41,970 bases of DNA from Chloroflexota bacterium. GTDB taxonomy: Bacteria; Chloroflexota; UBA6077; FW602-bin22; JAMCVK01. Positions within the stretch are counted from its first letter, which is position 1, and every line of letters begins with the position of its first letter. The position numbers and the translations under genes were made by a program. Shown here piece by piece: positions 30,622 to 41,301 of this stretch. Location of the stretch: the NCBI GenBank assembly GCA_023475225.1, contig JAMCVK010000017.1:1-41970 (forward strand). The letters are read 5' to 3'. Under the pieces are notes generated by a model. It was not told the DNA's origin. It ran no database searches and was given only the letters and a program-made list of their open reading frames with translations.

Positions 30622-31629
30622 ATGCCGCAGTTAAGACAGGACCCCATTGCTGGGTACTGGGTGGTGATAGCCACCGAAAGGGCTAAACGTCCACACACCT
30701 TCACGCAGGCCCCAAAAGAGCATACAAAACCTGGTAGAGAGTGTCCTTTTTGTGAGGGAAACGAGAGGATGACTCCAGCGGAGGTGATCGCTTACCGGAA
30801 ACCCGGTTCAACACCAGATTCCCCTGGTTGGTATCTGAGGGTAGTACCCAATCTCTATCCGGCCTTTGGTCCGGCTGAGGGTTCTCTCTACCCTCACCAG
30901 GTGGGGATGTATGCAGTGATGCAGGCTCTAGGGGTGCATGAGGTGATAATCGATGGTCCGGACCACCATAATGACCTCGGTTCCCTTTCTGTGGAGCAGG
31001 TGGCTACGGTAGTTAAAGCGTATGTGGAGCGTTATCTGGCCCATAAGGACAACCCGATAATCAAATATATCCTCATCATTGTCAATCATGGCCAGGAGGC
31101 CGGCGCTTCACGAGAACATCCCCATTCCCAGCTGTTTGGTACGCCGCTGGTTCCAGCCATGATAGAGCAGGAGCTTGCTGGAACGAAGCTTTATCAGCAA
31201 AAAACGGGCCGCTGCGTCTATTGCGCCATGCTCGAGGAGGAATTGCAGCTAGGTGACCGCCTGATTTACGAAAACGGATCGTTCGTTGCCTTTGCACCCT
31301 ATGCCTCACGTGTTCCCTTTGAGATGTGGATTCTCCCCAGACACCATAGCTCGCACTTTGAGGTGATAAATGAGATGCAGCGCTACCTCTTTGCGGAATC
31401 GCTCCACGCTGTGCTGGGTAAGTTGCAACAGGGGTTAAACGATCCACCATTTAATCTATATATACATACTACCCCTTGTCACGACGAGGCAGGCGGGGTT
31501 TACCACTGGCACGTGGAGATTCTGCCAAAGTTATCTATTGCGGCCGGTTTTGAACTGGGTAGTGGGATCATGATTAACACGGCTACCCCCGAGTCTGCGG
31601 CTGAATTCTTGTGCTCCATCCCTATCTGA
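30622..31629 (+). CDS. galT: Galactose-1-phosphate uridylyltransferase (GalT, HIT superfamily)
   Basis: A 335-residue protein. Zinc cysteines C41 and C44 lie in ECPFCEGNE, and QLRQDPIAGYWVVIATERAK is the usual start. The active-site triad HPHSQ (H166-Q170, nucleophile H168) sits in GASREHPHSQLFGTPLVP. Later parts are FVAFAPYASRVPFEMWILPR and NLYIHTTPCHDEAGGVYHWH. The enzyme exchanges UMP between UDP-glucose and galactose-1-phosphate; in many anaerobes this class also acts as an ADP/UDP-glucose phosphorylase-like enzyme, which would fit next to glgA. GGGAGGTTCGAAG precedes the ATG. No galK or galE is adjacent. Confidence 0.9.
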   Translation: MPQLRQDPIAGYWVVIATERAKRPHTFTQAPKEHTKPGRECPFCEGNERMTPAEVIAYRKPGSTPDSPGWYLRVVPNLYPAFGPAEGSLYPHQVGMYAVMQALGVHEVIIDGPDHHNDLGSLSVEQVATVVKAYVERYLAHKDNPIIKYILIIVNHGQEAGASREHPHSQLFGTPLVPAMIEQELAGTKLYQQKTGRCVYCAMLEEELQLGDRLIYENGSFVAFAPYASRVPFEMWILPRHHSSHFEVINEMQRYLFAESLHAVLGKLQQGLNDPPFNLYIHTTPCHDEAGGVYHWHVEILPKLSIAAGFELGSGIMINTATPESAAEFLCSIPI

Positions 31630-31730
31630 GGGGACTTTCGTCGCTTCGACTGGCCAGCCAGATACCAGTCAGGGTGATCCGCCGTAGGTGGACGCCCAAC
31701 AGCTGGATGGAGGCTGGCCTCTCGTTCAGG

Positions 31731-31829
31731 ATGACTACTGACAGCTTGCGAAGGGCATTCGAAGGCAAACTTGTGCCGCAGGATCTGCGTGACGAAGCCG
31801 CAGAGAAGTTATTGGAACGAATACGCGTA
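31731..31829 (+). pseudogene. Fossil C-terminus of a type I restriction specificity subunit (HsdS)
   Basis: About 33 codons encode LRRAFEGKLVPQDLRDEAAE followed by KLLERIR. This closely matches the terminal helix motif of HsdS proteins, (L)xxAFEGKLVPQDPNDEPAxxLLERIR. The upstream part of the frame (31611-31730) has no resemblance to an HsdS target-recognition domain, and no hsdR or hsdM is near. The fragment lies between galT and secG. Its last codons run straight into the palindrome at 31825-31856. It is a non-functional remnant of a deleted restriction-modification locus rather than a live gene. Confidence 0.6.
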
Positions 31830-31856
31830 GGGACACGGCCCGCCGTGCCCCTACGC
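31825..31856. repeat. Palindromic element in the galT-secG gap
   Basis: Two 15-nt arms, GCGTAGGGACACGGC (31825-31839) and GCCGTGCCCCTACGC (31842-31856), pair at 14 of 15 positions around CC. This GTAGGG(G)CACGGC-type palindrome resembles mobile intergenic hairpins common in several phyla. It begins inside the hsdS remnant. The rest of the gap 31630-31939 holds only the secG promoter and low-similarity sequence. Confidence 0.6.
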
Positions 31857-31891
31857 TCGTTTTCTCGCAATCTCGCCAAAGTGCTGCCTTC

Positions 31892-31920
31892 TTGGAACTA
31901 GCAAAAGACCATGTTATAAT
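31892..31920 (+). promoter_or_regulatory. Promoter of secG
   Basis: TTGGAA (31892-31897), a 17-bp spacer, and TATAAT (31915-31920) preceded by TGT, an extended -10. The start would be near 31927, giving a very short leader to the GGGAGGGGGTGAGG ribosome-binding site. It is among the best promoters in the window. Confidence 0.65.
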
Positions 31921-31939
31921 CATACTACTTCGGGAGGGG

Positions 31940-32185
31940 GTGAGGTTCTTGCTTACTTACCTTAACATCGTGGAGATGATCCTATCGATAGTCTTAATTG
32001 TGGTCATCCTCTTACAAACGAAAGGGGCTGGCTTCAGTGGGACTTTCAGTGCTGATACCTCTATCTTCCGCACGCGGCGGGGTATCGAGAAAACTCTCTT
32101 CAACTTCACCATCATACTGGCAGTTATCTTCCTTCTAGTATCCGTCATTAGCGTCATTGCAGCCAGGACCGGTCCGACAGCCTAA
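31940..32185 (+). CDS. secG: Protein-export membrane subunit SecG
   Basis: About 81 residues. Two membrane helices are visible, YLNIVEMILSIVLIVVILLQ and FTIILAVIFLLVSVISVIA. Between them is the family loop QTKGAGFSGTFSADTSIFRTRRGIEK, with the G-rich QxxxxxGxSGxFG-like element characteristic of SecG. SecG associates with SecYE and assists SecA-driven translocation. The frame opens upstream at 31892, inside the promoter, so the start must be later: GTG at 31940 or TTG at 31949, both after GGGAGGGGGTGAGG. The TTG has better ribosome-site spacing. The gene is followed 26 bp later by the binding-protein gene. Confidence 0.9.
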   Translation: MRFLLTYLNIVEMILSIVLIVVILLQTKGAGFSGTFSADTSIFRTRRGIEKTLFNFTIILAVIFLLVSVISVIAARTGPTA

Positions 32186-32211
32186 TCACCTGAGGAGCTG
32201 GGGTAATCATC

Positions 32212-33873
32212 TTGTTCAAGTACCTTCGCTGGCAGCTCTTAATTGCGGCGGCCGGCCTCTGCCTGATCGTCGCCCTCATCATCACGGCCGCCTCCCCTAC
32301 CTCAACAGCGATCGTGCCCGAGGCAGGCGGAACCTACATCGAAGGGGCAATAGGGCAACCAAAATTCCTAAATCCTATCCTTCGTCAACTGGATACGGTC
32401 GACGATGATATCGTTTCCTTAGTTTTTCAGGGGTTGACCAAAGTAGGGGATGATGGCCAGATAATGCCTGGGCTCGCTGAACGTTGGGAGATCAGCCCGG
32501 ATGGCAGGGTTTATACCTTCTACCTGCGTCCAGGGGTGCGCTGGCACGATGGTCAGCCGTTTGGGGCTGACGACGTCGTCTTCACAATCAAGGCGATTCA
32601 AGACATCGACTTCCAGGGCAACCGAGCACTGGCTGGGCTTTGGAGAGACGTGACCGTTCAGCAGATCGACGAAGCCACTGTTCGTTTTGTACTGAAAGAC
32701 GCTTACGCCCCCTTTCTGGAATTTACCACGATAGGCATATTACCCGCCCATATTCTGGCGAACGTTCCGGCTAAACGGCTACCTGATAGTGCTTTTAACG
32801 CTAAGCCAGTGGGAACCGGCCCCTACAAAGTGAAAGCGGCGAGCCTGCAGGAGGTCGTCCTTGAGGCCAATAAAGACTACTATGGACGGCGGCCATTGCT
32901 CTCACGGATTCGCTTCCGCTTCTACCCGGACGATAAAAAAGCCTTAATTGCCCTGCAACGAGATGAGATCCAGGGTGTCGGTCGCCTGAACCCCGCGGAG
33001 GTAAGAGTGCTGGAGGGAGATAAGCAATTTAATACCTATGCGCTACCGGAGATGTCCAAATTGACCCTTCTCATCTTAAATACAAAGAGTTCTATCTTCG
33101 GGGAGAAGGGCGTGCGCCAGGCCGTAGCCTATGGCATTGATCGCCAAAAGTTGATCAATCTTGTCTTGGACGGTCGAGGGACCCAGGCTGACAGCCCGAT
33201 TAGCCCCGCCTCTTGGGCGTACAAGTACGATGTCAAGAGATACGACTATAAGCCGGACTATGCCCGCAAGTTGCTCGATGACCTCGGCTGGAGGGATACA
33301 GATGGGGATGGCATCCGGGATAAGGGTGGACAAAAGCTACGCTTCGTTATCCTAACCAACGACAATCCTCTGCGGATCAAGGTGGCTGAGGAGCTCGGTC
33401 GTCAGCTGAAGGACATTGGCATGCAGGTGGAGGTTCATGCCGCTGGCTGGTCTGGGGTCGTTCAGGATTTCCTCATACCGCGCAATTTCCAGTCCGTCTT
33501 GACGGAGGAGTGGTCGCCGAATGCCGATCCTGACTGTTATCAATTTTGGCACTCCTCACAGATCAAAGAAGGATTGAATTTCTCCTCATGGACGAATCGG
33601 CGAGCTGATGAGGTCCTGGAGAACGCCCGACGTTCAAGTAGCCAAACGGAACGTCTGAAGCTGTATCAAGAATTTCAGTCCATCTTCGCCGATGAGGAGC
33701 CGGGTATTCTGTTGTATTACCCGGTCTATAATTATGTCATAAACAAGAACGTTAAGGGCATCCACCTTGGACCGCTCATTATGGACAGTGATCGGTTCAA
33801 GAACATTGACCAATGGTACGTCAGGAGTCCTTATACTGTCTCCGACGGCGGTGAGATACCCAAACCGCGCTAG
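32212..33873 (+). CDS. Extracellular solute-binding protein, family 5 (peptide/nickel type)
   Basis: A 553-residue exported binding protein. The N-terminus MFKYLRWQLLIAAAGLCLIV is a signal or anchor without a clear lipobox. SBP_bac_5 signatures are TYIEGAIGQPKFLNPI, LVFQGLTKVGDDGQIMPGLAERWEIS, YTFYLRPGVRWHDGQPFGADDVVFT, PVGTGPYKV and AVAYGIDRQKLINLVL. ABC importers use such proteins to capture oligopeptides, nickel or sugars. No dppB/C/D/F-like permease or ATPase genes follow, so it is an orphan. The start is a TTG at 32212. Together with secG it may form a two-gene transcript from the promoter at 31892-31920. The substrate is unknown. Confidence 0.9.
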   Translation: MFKYLRWQLLIAAAGLCLIVALIITAASPTSTAIVPEAGGTYIEGAIGQPKFLNPILRQLDTVDDDIVSLVFQGLTKVGDDGQIMPGLAERWEISPDGRVYTFYLRPGVRWHDGQPFGADDVVFTIKAIQDIDFQGNRALAGLWRDVTVQQIDEATVRFVLKDAYAPFLEFTTIGILPAHILANVPAKRLPDSAFNAKPVGTGPYKVKAASLQEVVLEANKDYYGRRPLLSRIRFRFYPDDKKALIALQRDEIQGVGRLNPAEVRVLEGDKQFNTYALPEMSKLTLLILNTKSSIFGEKGVRQAVAYGIDRQKLINLVLDGRGTQADSPISPASWAYKYDVKRYDYKPDYARKLLDDLGWRDTDGDGIRDKGGQKLRFVILTNDNPLRIKVAEELGRQLKDIGMQVEVHAAGWSGVVQDFLIPRNFQSVLTEEWSPNADPDCYQFWHSSQIKEGLNFSSWTNRRADEVLENARRSSSQTERLKLYQEFQSIFADEEPGILLYYPVYNYVINKNVKGIHLGPLIMDSDRFKNIDQWYVRSPYTVSDGGEIPKPR

Positions 33874-33952
33874 ACGCTCCAGACAGCTATCCTTTTTGGC
33901 TTGCTCCCCTCATCTGTCTTTTTAGCAGCTCTAACACATTAACTGAATAATA

Positions 33953-33973
33953 CTTGACAAAATGACACTCAAG
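33953..33973. promoter_or_regulatory. HAIR operator (HspR-binding inverted repeat)
   Basis: CTTGACA (33953-33959), a 7-bp spacer, then ACTCAAG (33967-33973). The consensus HAIR is CTTGAGT-N7-ACTCAAG, so the right arm is exact and the left matches five of seven. It overlaps the -35 box of the dnaJ promoter, so bound HspR would block RNA polymerase. HspR itself is encoded in the operon (35020-35352), which supports the assignment. Confidence 0.78.
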
Positions 33974-33982
33974 ATATATACT
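33954..33982 (+). promoter_or_regulatory. Promoter of the dnaJ-hspR-clpC operon
   Basis: TTGACA (33954-33959), a 17-bp spacer, then TATACT (33977-33982). It predicts a start near 33989 and a leader of about 55 nt. The -35 is perfect, the -10 matches five of six bases, and the HAIR inverted repeat lies over the -35 and spacer. Confidence 0.7.
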
Positions 33983-34044
33983 TATATCGTCACTGGGTTA
34001 GCCGTTGATTTGTAGTTGGGACGAAATGTAGGTGTGGTGAGAGG

Positions 34045-34986
34045 ATGGCTGGCAAAGACTACTATCAGATTCTTGGCGTCAGCAGGAATGCCACTGACAA
34101 GGAAATAAGACAGGCGTATCGCAAGCTGGCCCGCAAATATCATCCGGATCTCAATGCTGGGGATAAGACGGCTGAGGCCAGGTTTAAGGAGGTACAAGAG
34201 GCTTACGACGTGTTAAGCGATCCAGAGAAGCGGGCGCAGTACGACCGCTTCGGTGAGGGATGGCCATATGGCGAGACCAGCCGGCCGGGTGGTTTTGAGT
34301 GGACCTTTACAGATGTGGGTCCGCAATTCGATGGCTTCAGGTTCGATTTTGGTCGTCCTGGCGGAGCGACGGGAGATTTGGGGAGCATCTTTGAACGTTT
34401 GTTTGAGACGGTTGGACATGGTCGTGCTGCTCAGGACACGATGCGACGGACACAGCGCGGGCAGGACATTGAACATCACATTGAGGTGACTCTGGAGGAG
34501 GCTTACCAAGGTACACAGCGGCTTATCGAAGTCAACGTGCCCGGCAGCAGCCGGCCGCGACGTGTAGAGGTCAAAATACCGCCTGGGGTACAGGATGGCT
34601 CCCGGATACGCGTGGCCGGAGAAGGGTACGAGGGGCTAGCTGGGGGACCACGGGGTGACCTTTATTTGATCGTCTCGGTGAAGCCCCACCCCCTCTTTGA
34701 AAGGAAGGGGAATGACCTTTATAGTGAAGTTCCGATTCCTCTTAGCCAAGCAATTCTGGGGGGCGAAGTTCAGGTGCCTACCTTGAAGGGTAAGGTGGCC
34801 TTGAAGATACCAGCGGAGACCCAAAATGGCCGGACCTTTCGGCTGGCTGGATTGGGTATGCCCCGCCTCCAGGGAACGGGCAAGGGCGATCTCTACGTCA
34901 AGGTGAAGGTCGTATTGCCCACAGGGTTGACTCCAAAGGAGCGGGCGCTCTTCGAGGAGTTGCAGCGCTTGCGTCCTGTGGCTTAA
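34045..34986 (+). CDS. cbpA: DnaJ-family co-chaperone, CbpA type (class B)
   Basis: A 313-residue J-domain protein. The J domain (about 5-70) is [20 protein letters not shown] with the HPD tripeptide H33-P-D35. A Gly/Phe-rich region follows (about 70-110). The two beta-barrel substrate-binding domains carry [19 protein letters not shown] and later [20 protein letters not shown]. There is no CxxCxGxG zinc finger, so it is a CbpA-like rather than classical DnaJ. It stimulates Hsp70 ATPase; no dnaK or grpE is in this window. GAGAGG precedes the ATG. It is the first gene of the HspR operon, followed 33 bp later by hspR. Confidence 0.92.
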   Translation: MAGKDYYQILGVSRNATDKEIRQAYRKLARKYHPDLNAGDKTAEARFKEVQEAYDVLSDPEKRAQYDRFGEGWPYGETSRPGGFEWTFTDVGPQFDGFRFDFGRPGGATGDLGSIFERLFETVGHGRAAQDTMRRTQRGQDIEHHIEVTLEEAYQGTQRLIEVNVPGSSRPRRVEVKIPPGVQDGSRIRVAGEGYEGLAGGPRGDLYLIVSVKPHPLFERKGNDLYSEVPIPLSQAILGGEVQVPTLKGKVALKIPAETQNGRTFRLAGLGMPRLQGTGKGDLYVKVKVVLPTGLTPKERALFEELQRLRPVA

Positions 34987-35019
34987 ACCCAGACGGCAAG
35001 CGAGGAGGTGAAGTGATCT

Positions 35020-35352
35020 TTGGTTGATCGTGAACCGTGCTATGTTATTAGCGTTGCGGCCAAGATGGTCTGTATGCATCCCCAGACGTTGCGCTATTAT
35101 GAGCGTCTCGGTCTTATCGAACCTTCACGAACGGTCGGCAAGATACGTCTGTATTCGGCGGCAGATATAGAGCGTCTTCGCCAGATCAAGCGGCTTATGA
35201 AGGATTTGGGTGTTAACCTGGCGGGGGTGGAGGTGATCATCAATATGATGGAACGGGTGGCTCAAATGGAACGGGAGGCAGAAGAGATGCGACGTGAACT
35301 AGAGAGAGAGATCCAGCGGCTGCGTTCAATGTTGGGTGAAGTGGCTGAGTGA
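35020..35352 (+). CDS. hspR: MerR-family heat-shock repressor HspR
   Basis: A 110-residue regulator. The winged-helix MerR DNA-binding half is YVISVAAKMVCMHPQTLRYY with ERLGLIEPSRTVGKIRLYS, and the C-terminus is a coiled coil (about 70-108) rich in Glu/Arg. HspR represses chaperone operons at HAIR sites and works with DnaK as co-repressor in actinobacteria. The start is a TTG at 35020 with AGGAGGTG 9 nt upstream. Position within a dnaJ-like, hspR, clp operon and the matching HAIR operator at 33953-33973 indicate autoregulation. No metal or effector cysteines are placed as in MerR sensors. Confidence 0.93.
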   Translation: MVDREPCYVISVAAKMVCMHPQTLRYYERLGLIEPSRTVGKIRLYSAADIERLRQIKRLMKDLGVNLAGVEVIINMMERVAQMEREAEEMRRELEREIQRLRSMLGEVAE

Positions 35353-35436
35353 TAGCTGTGGGCCATCGACCGGCGAGGGGGCGACTCAATCTGTATATCC
35401 TGGCCGTTGGGAACGATAGAGGAGGGTGTATTTGAA

Positions 35437-37908
<2,472 letters not shown>

Positions 37909-37947
37909 GTAGATCCTGATAGATATGAATTAATCAAGGAGGAATCG

Positions 37948-38883
37948 ATGTCTAACAGTGGACATCTTGTAGTCGTCGGCAGCTCCAATATGGACCTGAT
38001 CGTCAAAATACCGAAATTGCCTAGGGTAGGCGAAACGGTGCTGGGTGGCGAATTCCATATGGCTGCTGGTGGCAAGGGAGCCAACCAGGCTGTGGCGGCA
38101 GCGAGACTGGGGGCCAGGTGTTTCTTTGTGGCCAGAGTAGGGCTGGACCTCTTCGGGGATCAATTATTGGCCAATCTGCAAGAGGCCGGGGTTGAGACCC
38201 CCTTAATTGCCCGTGATGCTGCTTATCCTTCCGGCGTGGCCTTTATCCTGGTAGATGAGCGGGGCGACAACATCATCGCTGTCGCCTCAGGGGCCAATAT
38301 GCAATTGTCAAGGGCAGATGTTGAGCAGGCAGCACCTATGATTGCCTCAGCCAAAGCCCTCATTACTCAGCTGGAGAGCCCGCTGGAGACCGTGGAATAC
38401 GCCATTGATCTGGCCAAAGAGAATGGGGTTCCCATCTTTTTGAATCCTGCTCCAGCCCGAAGTCTTCCCCTGGATCTGCTGCGAAAGGTTGATGTCATTA
38501 CCCCTAATGAGACCGAAGCGGCGTTGTTGACTGGCATGGAAGTTACCGATATGGACACGGTGAAAATGGCCGGCGAGCGGTTGTTGGGACAGGGCGTGGG
38601 AGCGGTTGTGGTTACTTTGGGTAAGGATGGTGCACTCCTCGTACAGCGGAATGGGGCCCAGCATTTCCCAGCCTATAGGGTGAAAGCGGTGGACACGACG
38701 GCGGCAGGAGATGCCTTCACGGCCGCCCTGGCTGTAGCTGCCTCCAAGGGACATAGTCTTGAGGAGGCAGTAGACTATGCTAATGCAGTAGCAGCCTTGA
38801 CCACGACCAAGATCGGTGCTCAACCCTCTTTACCGACCCGTGAGGAGGTAGCTCGTTTCCTGGCCAGTCAAGCGCGGTCCTAA
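37948..38883 (+). CDS. rbsK: Ribokinase (PfkB family)
   Basis: A 311-residue sugar kinase. The N-terminal VVVGSSNMDLIVKIPKLPRVGET and GGKGANQAVAAARLGA are PfkB signature 1. NPAPARSLPLDLLRKVDVIT with PNETEAALLTG and VDTTAAGDAFTAALAVA form signature 2, with catalytic base D255. A C-terminal YANAVAALTTTKIGAQPSLP is the ribokinase-type monovalent-cation region. It phosphorylates ribose (or deoxyribose) at O5. GGAGGAATCG precedes the ATG. No ribose transporter or rbsD is adjacent, so intracellular ribose from nucleoside breakdown may be the source. Confidence 0.92.
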   Translation: MSNSGHLVVVGSSNMDLIVKIPKLPRVGETVLGGEFHMAAGGKGANQAVAAARLGARCFFVARVGLDLFGDQLLANLQEAGVETPLIARDAAYPSGVAFILVDERGDNIIAVASGANMQLSRADVEQAAPMIASAKALITQLESPLETVEYAIDLAKENGVPIFLNPAPARSLPLDLLRKVDVITPNETEAALLTGMEVTDMDTVKMAGERLLGQGVGAVVVTLGKDGALLVQRNGAQHFPAYRVKAVDTTAAGDAFTAALAVAASKGHSLEEAVDYANAVAALTTTKIGAQPSLPTREEVARFLASQARS

Positions 38884-38904
38884 GCCTACACCCTCGCCTG
38901 TTTT

Positions 38905-38916
38905 GAGCTATAGCTC
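38905..38916. other. Short palindrome between convergent genes
   Basis: GAGCTATAGCTC is a perfect 12-bp palindrome in the 109-bp gap between rbsK and mnmG (38884-38992). As RNA it would make only a short stem without a T-run. It may be coincidental. Confidence 0.25.
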
Positions 38917-38992
38917 TGCCTTCATGGGCTGAGAACAAAGTCTTCCCGGAACCTTACGAGAAATGGATGAATACAATGTAGGCTGGGGAAGC

Positions 38993-41023
38993 TCAGGCGA
39001 CCCGCTGCAGCCGTTGGAGATAGACAAGTAAAATAGCGATGTCAGCTGGGGTAACACCGCTGATGCGGGAGGCCTGGCCAAGGGTCAGCGGCCTGATCTC
39101 CTTCAGTTTTTGCTTGGCCTCGCGGCGGAGACTGAGGATAAGGTCATAGTTGAGGTCTTCGGGTAGTCTTCGCTGCTCCAAATGGCGCATACGCTCCACC
39201 TCGACCTGTTGCTTTTCGATGTAGGCAGCGTACTTCACCTCAATCTCTACCTGCTCGGCGATGTCGTTCGGCAGCGTATCTTCACTGAGCAGTGGGGTGA
39301 GCATCTGGCAGGTTACCGCTGGACGGCGCAGGAGGTCGAGTGCACTCGTCGCCTTGTCCACCGGTTGGAGTCCTTCGGCGAGTGGTTGCGCGAGGTACGC
39401 CTTGGGGTTCGGGTATGTCTTGCTCAACCGATCTATCGTCTGCCAGATCAATCGCCGTTTCTGCTCGACCGCCTCGTAACGCTCCTCATCGATCAGCCCT
39501 AACTTGTAACCGATGGGCGTAAGGCGCAGGTCAGCGTTGTCGCTGCGCAGGAGTAACCTATACTCGGCCCGTGAGGTAAATATGCGGTAGGGTTCGCTTA
39601 TCTCCTTGGTGGTCAGGTCATCTATCATCACCCCGGCGTAGGCGAGGTTGCGTGGTAAGGTCAATGGTTCGCCCCGATCGAGAGCGCTCAGGACAGAGGC
39701 TATATCCGTCGGCAGATGGCCTGCATCTACAGCGCGGTTGATCCCCCTTATCCTTAAGGCCGCGTTGATACCGGCGACCAATCCCTGGGCCGCTGCCTCC
39801 TCATATCCAGAAGTGCCGTTGATCTGACCGGCGAGGAAGAGCCCCTCGACCAGCTTCGTCTCCAGGCTAGGGGTGATCTGGCTGGGCGGCACATAGTCGT
39901 ACTCCACAGCATAGCCAACGCGGGTCATCTCGACCTCAGCCAGGGCTGGGATACTCCGCAGCATGGCCAGCTGGACGTCCTCGGGTAGGCTAGTATTGGC
40001 CCCCTGTACATACATCTCACTGGTGTTCCAGCCCTCTGGTTCCAGAAAGAGCCCGTGGGCTTCCTTGTCAGCGAAGCGAATGATCTTATCCTCGATGGAA
40101 GGACAGTAGCGTGGTCCGATTCCTTTGATCAATCCGGTGAAGAGAGGAGCACGATGCAGGTTCTGGCGGATGATTTCATGGGTCCGGCTGTTGGTATGCA
40201 CCAGATAACAGGGCAGCTGAGGGCGCCAGGTGCTCGGCTGGAGATGGGGGTAAACCGGGTTGATATTCAAAGTGGTTCCAAACCCTGACCATGGCTGCCA
40301 ATGTCCATCCTCATCGAGGGTGGGGGGTCTGAAACTGAAATAGAGGGACGATTCGCTGCCTGGTTGCAAGACCGTTTTGCTGAAGTCTACGGTATGGGCA
40401 TCGATGCGTGGAGGTGTACCCGTCTTCAAGCGACCCAAGGTGAACCCGATCTCGGCCAGGCTTTGAGCTAAGCCGATGGCGGGGAATTCCCCGGCCCGAC
40501 CGGCTAGTTGGGTGACCTCGCCGATAATGATCCTTCCCCGCAGGGAGGTGCCGGTGGTGATCACCATAGCTTTAGCGCGGTACTCTGTTCCAGTAGAGGT
40601 GACCACGCCCCTGACCACCCATTGCCTTTCGCTCCGACTGTTCGGTTCGACCAATATCCTCTCTACCATTGCTTGTTTGAAATCGAGGCCGGGTTGGGCT
40701 TCTAGAGTTTGCTTCATGGCCAGTTGATAGAAGCGCTTATCAGCCTGAGCGCGTGGCACCTGCACGGCTGGGCCTTTACCCGTGTTGAGCATCCGTATCT
40801 GAATGGAGGTCTTATCGATATTGCGAGCCATCTCGCCCCCCATGGCGTCGATCTCCCGCACTAAATGACCCTTGGCCGGCCCACCGATGGAGGGGTTACA
40901 GGGCATCAAGGCTATGTTATCTAGGCTTATCGTCAGTAATAGGGTTTGGCACCCTGTCCGGGCGGCAGCCAGGGCGGCCTCACAACCGGCGTGTCCGCCT
41001 CCAACTACAATGATGTCGTACAT
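38993..41023 (-). CDS. mnmG: tRNA uridine-5-carboxymethylaminomethyl modification enzyme MnmG (GidA)
   Basis: A 676-residue FAD enzyme. [20 protein letters not shown] holds the Rossmann FAD-binding GxGxx[21 protein letters not shown] and [31 protein letters not shown] and [22 protein letters not shown] are family signatures, and the C-terminus [17 protein letters not shown] is standard. With MnmE it installs the cmnm5 group at wobble U34 of tRNAs. It is somewhat longer than the usual 620-630 residues. GAAGGATTC precedes the ATG. mnmE is not adjacent. A candidate promoter lies at 41155-41184. Confidence 0.96.
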   Translation of the reverse strand: MYDIIVVGGGHAGCEAALAAARTGCQTLLLTISLDNIALMPCNPSIGGPAKGHLVREIDAMGGEMARNIDKTSIQIRMLNTGKGPAVQVPRAQADKRFYQLAMKQTLEAQPGLDFKQAMVERILVEPNSRSERQWVVRGVVTSTGTEYRAKAMVITTGTSLRGRIIIGEVTQLAGRAGEFPAIGLAQSLAEIGFTLGRLKTGTPPRIDAHTVDFSKTVLQPGSESSLYFSFRPPTLDEDGHWQPWSGFGTTLNINPVYPHLQPSTWRPQLPCYLVHTNSRTHEIIRQNLHRAPLFTGLIKGIGPRYCPSIEDKIIRFADKEAHGLFLEPEGWNTSEMYVQGANTSLPEDVQLAMLRSIPALAEVEMTRVGYAVEYDYVPPSQITPSLETKLVEGLFLAGQINGTSGYEEAAAQGLVAGINAALRIRGINRAVDAGHLPTDIASVLSALDRGEPLTLPRNLAYAGVMIDDLTTKEISEPYRIFTSRAEYRLLLRSDNADLRLTPIGYKLGLIDEERYEAVEQKRRLIWQTIDRLSKTYPNPKAYLAQPLAEGLQPVDKATSALDLLRRPAVTCQMLTPLLSEDTLPNDIAEQVEIEVKYAAYIEKQQVEVERMRHLEQRRLPEDLNYDLILSLRREAKQKLKEIRPLTLGQASRISGVTPADIAILLVYLQRLQRVA

Positions 41024-41072
41024 TCAAGAATCCTTCTCAGCATTCATACAAACAAATGGGCGCTCAGGTGGT

Positions 41073-41117
41073 GGGCCGGACATCAGCCTTTCTGTGTGTA
41101 GGGGTGCAGACCGGCCC
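41073..41117. repeat. Inverted repeat in the mnmG leader
   Basis: GGGCCGG (41073-41079) and CCGGCCC (41111-41117) could pair around 31 nt that include a GTAGGGG motif (41098-41104) also seen in the galT-secG palindrome. Both lie within the predicted leader of mnmG, whose transcript runs from about 41148. The similarity to the 31825-31856 element is partial (GTAGGG and CCCGCCGTG). Confidence 0.35.
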
Positions 41118-41154
41118 GCCGTGCGCGGCAATTTCTCCGCTATACCTGGCCTAA

Positions 41155-41184
41155 AATATAAAGTTGGCCTGGGGAACTTGTCAA
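41155..41184 (-). promoter_or_regulatory. Candidate promoter of mnmG
   Basis: Minus strand: TTGACA (41179-41184), an 18-bp spacer, then TATATT (41155-41160). This gives a start near 41148 and a leader of about 125 nt. The -35 is perfect and the -10 matches five of six bases. Confidence 0.5.
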
Positions 41185-41301
41185 ATGATCGGCATTTTTT
41201 GAGCCTAGGGGTTGTTTACAGACGAGAGGGTTAAACGAGGGGTTGGAATAGCGCTCTTGTCTACACTATAGGGGCCGGCCGCTGCTGATTCACCTACTTA
41301 T

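Noticed and set aside
31611-31901. A 96-codon plus-strand frame between galT and secG as a live gene
   Set aside because: Only about 33 codons resemble a known protein (the HsdS end), no ribosome-binding site precedes it, its start overlaps galT, and its end covers the palindrome and the secG promoter.
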